Source: JBDHBD01 sp039586095 (lineage in GTDB: Bacteria; Gemmatimonadota; Gemmatimonadetes; Palauibacterales; Palauibacteraceae). Taken from it: DNA of 47,974 nucleotides. The notes below the pieces were generated by a model, which saw only the letters and a list, made by a program, of their open reading frames with translations, was not told the DNA's origin and made no database searches. The stretch is from the NCBI GenBank assembly GCA_039586095.1, contig JBDHLB010000039.1, forward strand, positions 1 through 47,974. The letters run 5' to 3'. Each line of letters opens with the position of its first letter. Position 1 is the stretch's first letter. Made by a program: the position numbers and the translations under genes. Below are positions 42,488 through 47,974 of this stretch, piece by piece.

Positions 42488-44830
42488 TCACACCGGCAGC
42501 CCCATCCGTCGGATGAGATCCTGAAAGCGTGGGTCGTCGCGCATGAAGTCGTAGATCCGATCAACCGTCAGGTAGGGCATATTCGGATCGTGCGCCTCGA
42601 ACGCTTTCTCCAGGTACTCGAGCGCTTTCTCCGTGTCGCCCGCCCGCGTGTAGGCCGTGGCGATCTGGTAGGGCGTGACGAACCGAGTCTGTGACTGGAC
42701 CTCCAGCGTCTCCGCCGCCGCCCGGAGCGCCCCCCGATACCCTCCCTCCTCCCATCCTCGCTCCAGCGCCGCCACACCCTCGTCGTTCCCGAGAGAGGCG
42801 TAGAACTGCTTCCACATCTCGATCGCGTCTTCGTGCCGGCCGGTCAGGTGATAGGCAGTTCGCAGGTTGGACAGCGCGATAGGATCGTTCGGCGCCACGC
42901 GCAATTGCTCGCGGAGCAAGTCGATGGCTTCATCGAAACGGGAGTCCCACATCAACTGCATGCCCGCGAAACCCACGACCCGGGAGTGAAATGGATCGAG
43001 CTCCAGGGCTCGGGCGATCTGCGCCCGCGCCTCCTCGTCACGATCCACGTACCGCAGGTAGTGCGAGTAACTGGCCCGAATCGGGGCGTTGTTGGGGTCC
43101 AGCTGGATGGCCCGCTCAAAAGCTGCCTCTCCGCGCTCCCAATTCCACTCGCTCCAAACGCTCGTACCCGCTACCGTGCGATGCACGTCCGCGAGCTCCG
43201 GGTCGAGCTCCAGCGCTCTGGCCACCGCCGCCTCGATGTACGGTCTCGCCTCGTCCATAGAGACGTATCCGTTCTGCGCCCTCCCGGACCAAACGCGGGC
43301 GACTCCCGCGTGCGCCGCAGCGCTGTTGGGATCCATCCGGAGCGCTCGTTCGAAGTAGCGTAGCGCGGTCTCGAGCCCCTCGGCCGTCAGCTTGCTCAGC
43401 TGAAACTGCCCCTGGAGCACAGCCTGGTACACTTCAGGATCGACGTCCTCCGCCACGGTCAGCCGAGCCTCGGCTTGCGGCGTGAGGGCGAACTGGATCT
43501 CCTGGGCGATCGCGCGCGTCACGTCGCGCTGGATCGCCACGATGTTGGTGACTTCCTCGTCGTAGGTACCCGCCCAAAGCTGCTCCTCGCTCTCGCCGTC
43601 CACGAGCCGCACCCGGATCGCCACGCTGTCGCCGCTCAGGAAGGCGGAGCCCTCGACGACAGCGTCGAGCTCGAGCTCCTGCGCGATGTCCCGGATCGGC
43701 GTATCCGTGTCCCGGTACCTCATCACCGACTGACGCCCGATGACGGTTACGCCGGCGAGTCCCAGCTCGGAGATGAGGGCGTCATGAATCCCTCTCACGA
43801 AGAACTCCTGCTCGGGGTCGTTCATGGGACTGGTGATCGGCAGCACGGCCAGTCGCTCGATGGCCGGGCCGCCCACCTTCGTCGACAGCCACCAGCCTCC
43901 GACGGCCGCAAGCGCGACCGCCGCCGTCGCCGCGAAGCCGCGCAAGCGACGAGCCCTTCGCTGCAGCCTGGCAGCCTCCTGGATCGCCGTGTCGGTAGCC
44001 GCTCGGGCCAGAGCCTCGGCAAACTCGCCTGGCTTGTCGTAGCGGTCCGAGGGCTCAGATTCGAGAGCCCGTCTGACGACAGCCGCCACGGTCACCGGGA
44101 TGTCTGCATTGACTCGACGTACGTCCGGGGCGGGCTCGAGCGTTTTCTTCGCCAGGATGGCTTGCGGGCTCGTGCCCGTGTGAGGCAGCTCCCCGGCCAG
44201 CAACTCGTAGACGACACAGCCGAGACTGTACACATCGGTGCGGGCGTCGAGCTCGATCTCGCCCATCGCCTGCTCGGGGCTCATGTAGGCCAGTGTCCCG
44301 ACCGTGAGACCTGTCTCGGTCAACCGGGACTCGCCAGCCTCGCTCCCCGCCCGAGCGATGCCGAAGTCGGTCACCACGGCGTGCCCGGCTTCGAAGAGGA
44401 TATTGCCGGGTTTGATGTCCCGGTGGACGAGCCCCTGGGAGTGGGCGTAGTCGAGTGCGTCACCCACCTCGCGTGCGATCTGAACCACGTCGTCGAGGGG
44501 CAGTCGCTCTTCACCTCTCAACCTTTCGCGCAACGACTCCTCACGAACGCGGGGCATCACGAAGTAGAGGAGCCCGTCCGCCTCCCCGGAATCGTGCAGG
44601 GGAAGGATGTTCGGGTGCGAGAGGCGCGCGACGGTTTCGATCTCGCGCAGGAACCGCTTGCTGCCGATCGCGTGCGAGATCTCGGGCTTCAGCACCTTGA
44701 TCGCCACCTGGCGACGGTGCTTCAGATCCTCGGCGGCAAAGACCACGGCCATACCGCCCTCGCCCAACTCGCGCTCGACACGATACCGGCCTGCGAGGGC
44801 GTCGCCGAGTCTTCTCAGAAGATCGGGCAT
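42488..44830 (-). CDS. Membrane-anchored Ser/Thr protein kinase with TolB-like and TPR regions
   Basis: The 780-residue protein has a Hanks-type kinase domain: LGEGGMAVVFAAED, Lys45, HRDIKPGN (137-144), DFG at 155-157, YMSPEQAMGE. A single membrane helix (about 298-315) follows, then an extracytoplasmic TolB/FlgO-like region (IERLAVLPITSPMNDPEQEFFVRGIHDALISELGLAGVTVIGRQSVMRY; AVVEGSAFLSGD) and TPR repeats to the C-terminus. It is a paralog of the soluble kinase at 26612-28864, with the same domain order but anchored. An outside signal sensed by the TPR part would control the cytoplasmic kinase. Confidence 0.94.
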   Translation of the reverse strand: MPDLLRRLGDALAGRYRVERELGEGGMAVVFAAEDLKHRRQVAIKVLKPEISHAIGSKRFLREIETVARLSHPNILPLHDSGEADGLLYFVMPRVREESLRERLRGEERLPLDDVVQIAREVGDALDYAHSQGLVHRDIKPGNILFEAGHAVVTDFGIARAGSEAGESRLTETGLTVGTLAYMSPEQAMGEIELDARTDVYSLGCVVYELLAGELPHTGTSPQAILAKKTLEPAPDVRRVNADIPVTVAAVVRRALESEPSDRYDKPGEFAEALARAATDTAIQEAARLQRRARRLRGFAATAAVALAAVGGWWLSTKVGGPAIERLAVLPITSPMNDPEQEFFVRGIHDALISELGLAGVTVIGRQSVMRYRDTDTPIRDIAQELELDAVVEGSAFLSGDSVAIRVRLVDGESEEQLWAGTYDEEVTNIVAIQRDVTRAIAQEIQFALTPQAEARLTVAEDVDPEVYQAVLQGQFQLSKLTAEGLETALRYFERALRMDPNSAAAHAGVARVWSGRAQNGYVSMDEARPYIEAAVARALELDPELADVHRTVAGTSVWSEWNWERGEAAFERAIQLDPNNAPIRASYSHYLRYVDRDEEARAQIARALELDPFHSRVVGFAGMQLMWDSRFDEAIDLLREQLRVAPNDPIALSNLRTAYHLTGRHEDAIEMWKQFYASLGNDEGVAALERGWEEGGYRGALRAAAETLEVQSQTRFVTPYQIATAYTRAGDTEKALEYLEKAFEAHDPNMPYLTVDRIYDFMRDDPRFQDLIRRMGLPV

Positions 44831-44891
44831 GCAAACAAGATGCGGGGCCGAAAAGCGGGTAGCGAGAGGCGGTTGGCGAAGGTCCGCAGGC

Positions 44892-45602
44892 TCAGGGGTC
44901 GGTTGGCGCGGCGCCGGACGGAGCCGCCGTCAACAGCTCGAGGTCGTCGAACCAGGCCACGACCTTGCTTCCGGTATCGTCCGTGTCGACCAAAACTGCG
45001 ATCGCAGCAACAGGGGGAGACGGTTCGCCGAACGCGCGCTGATAGTCGGCTCCGACGTCGCGTTCCTCAGAAACCCACGACCCGGCGTCCTGGTCTCCGC
45101 TGCGCAGAACGATGGTAGCCACTTCGGATATGTACGGGTTGGGATACAGGCTGCCGATCGGCTGGCGCCCGGCCCAGGCGTAGGCCAGGGCGCGCGTATC
45201 GCTGTCCAGCTCCGCATCACCGAAGATGACGAACAAGCGGGCGGCGTAGTCGTCTCCTTCCCTCTGGGTCTCCAACGAGTTGCCTGTCAGACTCCCGCCC
45301 ACACGCCAGCGCCAGCGTACCGTGACGGTGGGAGCAAGGCTCGGCTCGATGGAAAGCAATAGTGCAGCTGCGGCGTTGTCGCTCAACGCCTGCAGGGCGG
45401 CGTTTCCACCCACCTCGACGACACGGTACTCCGTCGACCGCTGATCCAGGCGCTGCTCTCGCCAGGCGTCGATGCCGTTCGAGAAGTCCTCGAAGACTCT
45501 CAGTGCCTTATTGTCGGGCTCCTGGGCACCCAGCGAACAGGCGTTCAGGCCTGCTGCCAGGACCAGAACCGTCAGCACGCTCGGAATGACGAAGCGAGAC
45601 AC
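44892..45602 (-). CDS. DUF3047 family lipoprotein
   Basis: The GTG at 45602 follows GGAGG by five bases. The 236-residue protein has a signal peptide ending in a lipobox near LNAC and the DUF3047 features VRWRWRVGGSLTG, GDDYAARLFVIFGD, LAYAWAGRQPIGSLYPNPYISEVATIVLRSG, and AIAVLVDTDDTGSKVVAWFDDLELL. The fold is predicted to be a beta-sandwich of unknown role, found in the envelope of proteobacteria and others. It starts 9 bases after the metallo-hydrolase stop, so the two share an operon. Confidence 0.85.
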   Translation of the reverse strand: MSRFVIPSVLTVLVLAAGLNACSLGAQEPDNKALRVFEDFSNGIDAWREQRLDQRSTEYRVVEVGGNAALQALSDNAAAALLLSIEPSLAPTVTVRWRWRVGGSLTGNSLETQREGDDYAARLFVIFGDAELDSDTRALAYAWAGRQPIGSLYPNPYISEVATIVLRSGDQDAGSWVSEERDVGADYQRAFGEPSPPVAAIAVLVDTDDTGSKVVAWFDDLELLTAAPSGAAPTDP

Positions 45603-45611
45603 GAGACCTCC

Positions 45612-46547
45612 CTAGGTCCGCTTTCGCCAGTAACGAGCGAGCCCCCACCAGGCGTCCTCGAACCCGAAGGCGGCCTTGTAGGCGTCGACGGACTCGGCGG
45701 GCATCCGGGCGCGCACATCCGCCTCGACCCATTCCGCAAACCGGCGAGCCCGTTCCCCGTCACGGGCCGGGTCCGGCTCGCCAGGGCCCTCCTCGTCCTC
45801 CAGTGACCGCCGCACATGCTCGGCCCACCGGCTCAGGTCTCGTCGAAGGTCGTCAAAATGAGCCGGCGGGTCGTCGGACGGGCCGAAGTGGGTCGGAATG
45901 ATCCGCTTCGGCTCCCAGGCGAGCACGCGATCCATGCTGGCGTTCCACACCTCCACGTCGATATCGGGGGGCGGTGTAACGGGTATCGGACCGCCGGGTG
46001 GGATGCGGATCCCCCCGACATCACCCACCCATGCCGTCGCCGTGTCCGCCTCGAAATAGGCGACGTGGTGCTTGGCGTGTCCCGGCACGTACGCGACCTC
46101 GAGCCGTCTGTCCCCGAGCTCGACCACGTCTCCTTCATCGACCTCGATCACAGTCTCGGCGGGGACCGGGAGGAACTCGCCCCACAGTCTCTCCAGGTCG
46201 TCTCCGTAGAGTCTGCGCGCCGAGGCTAGCAGCCGGGTTGGATCGACCATGTGGATAGCCCCGCGGGGGTGAACGTACACGCGAGCGTCGGGCACTTCGC
46301 GCACGATGGCGCCGGAGGCCGTCGCGTGGTCGAGGTGGATGTGGGTCACCAGAACAGCCCGGACGTCGCTCAGAGTGTGACCCAGTTCAGTGATTCGGGC
46401 GCGAAGATGATCGAGACAGGCCTCCGGTCCGGGATCCACCAACCCGAGACCGTCCGAGGTCACCAGCACGCCCGTGCCGATCGCGGAGGGCTGACCGAGG
46501 TGCAGGATGTCGACGAAACACGTCCCGGGGTCAAGACGGTGGATCAT
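45612..46547 (-). CDS. Metallo-beta-lactamase fold hydrolase
   Basis: The ATG at 46547 follows GGAGG and gives 311 residues; a longer in-frame start lacks a site. The metal-binding motif is VLVTHIHLDHA (His69, His71, Asp73, His74), with further ligands in VPGHAKHHVAYF and the Asp of WVGDVGG, and IIPTHFG. The C-terminal 90 residues are helical and charged and may cover the active site. Family members hydrolyse thioesters, lactones, lactams or phosphodiesters; the substrate here is not evident. It is the first gene of a probable operon with the DUF3047 gene. Confidence 0.9.
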   Translation of the reverse strand: MIHRLDPGTCFVDILHLGQPSAIGTGVLVTSDGLGLVDPGPEACLDHLRARITELGHTLSDVRAVLVTHIHLDHATASGAIVREVPDARVYVHPRGAIHMVDPTRLLASARRLYGDDLERLWGEFLPVPAETVIEVDEGDVVELGDRRLEVAYVPGHAKHHVAYFEADTATAWVGDVGGIRIPPGGPIPVTPPPDIDVEVWNASMDRVLAWEPKRIIPTHFGPSDDPPAHFDDLRRDLSRWAEHVRRSLEDEEGPGEPDPARDGERARRFAEWVEADVRARMPAESVDAYKAAFGFEDAWWGLARYWRKRT

Positions 46548-46635
46548 ATGGGACCTCCAGCGAATCAGAGGCTGCGTGAAATCAGAGGACCGCCCGGATG
46601 CCAAAAGGGCGCCTCGAAAGACGCCCTCCGCCGTA

Positions 46636-46708
<73 letters not shown>

Positions 46709-46785
46709 TCGCTCGGGACCGGGCCGCACCGAATCAGGCGTCGTCAGTATTCGCCGCCCACCGGCGCGAGCCGGCCGTCCGCGAG

Positions 46786-46858
46786 TGGAGCCGAGGGGGC
46801 TCGAACCCCTGACCTCTGCAATGCCATTGCAGCGCTCTCCCAACTGAGCTACGGCCCC
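46786..46858 (-). tRNA. tRNA-Ala(GGC)
   Basis: A 73-base cloverleaf with acceptor GGGGCCG/CGGCTCC, showing the G3-U70 wobble pair that identifies alanine tRNAs, anticodon loop ATGGCAT (GGC), T loop TTCGAGC, discriminator A. Confidence 0.95.
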
Positions 46859-46912
46859 GTGTTCTCCATGCCGCCCGCCGCGCGACCTCCTGCGCCGCAG
46901 ACGTCCTTCCCA

Positions 46913-46984
46913 CGCCCCCAAGGGGAATCGAACCCCTATCTCCACCTTGAAAGAGTGGTGTCCTAGCCGTTGGACGATGGGGGC
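46913..46984 (-). tRNA. tRNA-Glu(TTC)
   Basis: A 72-base cloverleaf: acceptor GCCCCCA/TGGGGGC, anticodon loop CTTTCAA (TTC), T loop TTCGATT, discriminator G, no encoded CCA. Confidence 0.95.
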
Positions 46985-47065
46985 ATATCGTCGCCGGATC
47001 GACCGTCGGCCGGCCCCTGTAAACCTGTAGCCGGCTCACTGTTCCGAGACCGGCGACCCGCCCGA

Positions 47066-47139
47066 TGCGCCCGGCAGGACTCGAACCTGCGACCCTCGGC
47101 TTAGAAGGCCGATGCTCTATCCACCTGAGCTACGGGCGC
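47066..47139 (-). tRNA. tRNA-Arg(TCT)
   Basis: A 74-base cloverleaf: acceptor GCGCCCG/CGGGCGC, anticodon loop CTTCTAA (TCT), T loop TTCGAGT, discriminator A. It is the third arginine tRNA in the window. Confidence 0.95.
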
Positions 47140-47159
47140 CCATTCCCCCGATCGGCCAG

Positions 47160-47231
<72 letters not shown>

Positions 47232-47250
47232 CGGTGCCTGTCGAGCCAGA

Positions 47251-47323
47251 CAGGGGCGGAGGGACTCGAACCCCCAACCGCCGGTTTTGGAGACCGGTGC
47301 TCTGCCAGTTGAGCTACGCCCCT
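47251..47323 (-). tRNA. tRNA-Trp(CCA)
   Basis: A 73-base cloverleaf: acceptor AGGGGCG/CGCCCCT, anticodon loop CTCCAAA (CCA), T loop TTCGAGT, discriminator G as usual for bacterial tRNA-Trp. Confidence 0.95.
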
Positions 47324-47334
47324 ACTCCTGCCGA

Positions 47335-47407
47335 TGGCTGGGGACGGAATCGAACCGCCGACACCCGCGTTTTCAGCGCGGTGCTCTACCAACTGAGCTA
47401 CCCAGCC
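47335..47407 (-). tRNA. tRNA-Phe(GAA)
   Basis: A 73-base cloverleaf: acceptor GGCTGGG/CCCAGCC, anticodon loop CTGAAAA (GAA), T loop TTCGATT, discriminator A. Confidence 0.95.
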
Positions 47408-47459
47408 AGTCGCGGCAGCACCGGTCTCTTCGAGTGCTACCGGGAGCCCGCTGATTCAG

Positions 47460-47532
47460 CTCCGGGGGTGGGATTCGAACCCACGACCTAGTGGTTAACA
47501 GCCACCCGCTCTGGCCACTGAGCTACCCCGGA
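47460..47532 (-). tRNA. tRNA-Asn(GTT)
   Basis: A 73-base cloverleaf: acceptor TCCGGGG/CCCCGGA, anticodon loop CTGTTAA (GTT), T loop TTCGAAT, discriminator G. Confidence 0.95.
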
Positions 47533-47540
47533 ACGAGAGA

Positions 47541-47575
47541 ACGCCTCGCTACGCTGCTGAGGCGAGGCGAGGCGT
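47541..47575 (-). repeat. Inverted repeat between tRNA-fMet and tRNA-Asn
   Basis: ACGCCTCGC (47541-47549) and GCGAGGCGT (47567-47575) are perfect 9-base complements with a 17-base spacer; part of the right arm is also repeated in tandem. In the tRNA precursor it would form a stem, perhaps guiding RNase processing. Confidence 0.45.
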
Positions 47576-47583
47576 CTCCGGCA

Positions 47584-47657
<74 letters not shown>

Positions 47658-47668
47658 GCGAGACGCCA

Positions 47669-47697
47669 AGGCTAAACAAGGTGTAAGAGCTTGTCAA
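47669..47697 (-). promoter_or_regulatory. Promoter of the nine-tRNA cluster
   Basis: On the minus strand a perfect TTGACA (47692-47697) and TAGCCT (47669-47674) are separated by exactly 17 bases. Transcription would start near 47662, about five bases before tRNA-fMet. No other promoter is seen between the nine tRNA genes, so they are likely one transcript. Confidence 0.75.
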
Positions 47698-47759
47698 CCC
47701 GCGTCGTATCCGGTAAACACCGTGTTGCTGTACCGCGCACGGCCCCCTAAGGTTTCCGC

Positions 47760-47974
47760 GTGCATGCCCCGTCTTCGCGCAAGGAGGTTCCACCGCGGCC
47801 GACTCCCGGTCCACCGCGGCTGAAAGCTGGCCTCGCACGGCAGCTTCGGGCCGTCGTCGGGCGTGAAGGAGTGATCACCGAACCCGATCGACTCCTCGCG
47901 TACGAAAGTGACGCCCTGACCTATCTTAGAGGCCCCCCGCTGGCCGTCGTGCTTCCGCGTTCCGCAGGGGAACT
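47760..47974 (+). CDS. GlcD-like FAD-linked oxidase, N-terminal part (partial)
   Basis: GTG at 47760 lies seven bases after AAGG and opens a frame that continues past the window edge (71 codons seen). After a Pro-rich start the sequence LARQLRAVVGREGVITEPDRLLAYESDALTY, then LAVVLPRSAGE, matches the beginning of glycolate oxidase subunit GlcD and D-lactate dehydrogenase-like FAD enzymes, just before the FAD-binding domain. It would oxidise a 2-hydroxy acid with FAD. The gene is divergent from the tRNA cluster. Confidence 0.8.
   Translation, partial: MHAPSSRKEVPPRPTPGPPRLKAGLARQLRAVVGREGVITEPDRLLAYESDALTYLRGPPLAVVLPRSAGE

Overview
The window is a G+C-rich bacterial chromosome segment with densely packed genes on both strands. 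Serine/threonine kinases carrying C-terminal TPR-type regions, several secreted or lipoprotein enzymes, Tat-exported molybdenum hydroxylase parts, DUF3604, DUF4105 and DUF3047 proteins, and an NtrC-type two-component pair together suggest an environmental Gram-negative bacterium, most likely Gemmatimonadota or a near relative. This placement rests on gene content only; there is no rRNA in the window.

Layout. 1-383: the Tat-targeted [2Fe-2S] subunit of a molybdenum hydroxylase, cut by the window edge. 0.5-4.3 kb: secreted SnoaL-like protein and a sigma54-type response regulator overlapping its sensor kinase. 4.7-6.9 kb: cytochrome c, DoxX, and an exported protein with a PI3/4-kinase/FAM20-like fold. 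6.9-15.6 kb: a DEAD-box helicase lacking its N-terminal Q-motif region, acyl-CoA dehydrogenase, FKBP lipoprotein, DUF4105 and Smr proteins, Acr3 arsenite efflux, and a receiver/thioredoxin-reductase-like fusion broken by an internal deletion. 15.7-20.2 kb: a cupredoxin-like lipoprotein and a complete molybdenum hydroxylase operon (2Fe-2S subunit, molybdopterin subunit, diheme cytochrome). 20.6-23.4 kb: DinB-like protein and DUF3604 enzyme.

23.5-25.9 kb is an islet bounded by an intact tRNA-Arg(ACG) gene and a 41-bp copy of that tRNA's 3' part starting in the anticodon loop, as left by tRNA-targeted integration. It carries a SnoaL lipoprotein, a peptidase fragment, a carboxymuconolactone decarboxylase (CMD/AhpD-like) gene with an in-frame UGA exactly at the redox-cysteine position followed by a hairpin that fits a bacterial SECIS, and a second CMD gene, with Cys at that site, that is frameshifted twice. 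The first CMD gene is a strong selenoprotein candidate. Three more tRNA genes follow.

29.2-37.3 kb is a six-gene operon: HD-domain variant, MmgE/PrpD dehydratase, LYS4-like homoaconitase, isocitrate/homoisocitrate-type dehydrogenase, a citrate lyase acyl-carrier/beta fusion (CitD-CitE), and citrate lyase alpha (CitF, with an internal deletion and frameshift). Together these could dehydrate, rehydrate, oxidatively decarboxylate and cleave (or form) a citrate-like tricarboxylate. I do not recognise the combination as a described pathway.

37.5-46.5 kb: OmpA-like lipoprotein, unknown lipoprotein, CPA2 antiporter, mannose-1-phosphate guanylyltransferase, a second Ser/Thr kinase, DUF3047 protein and a metallo-beta-lactamase-fold hydrolase. 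46.6-47.7 kb: nine tRNA genes on the minus strand behind a clear promoter. The window ends inside a GlcD-like FAD oxidase gene. Several genes (helicase, receiver-reductase fusion, CitF, second CMD gene) carry deletions or frameshifts; whether these are real or assembly errors cannot be settled from the sequence.
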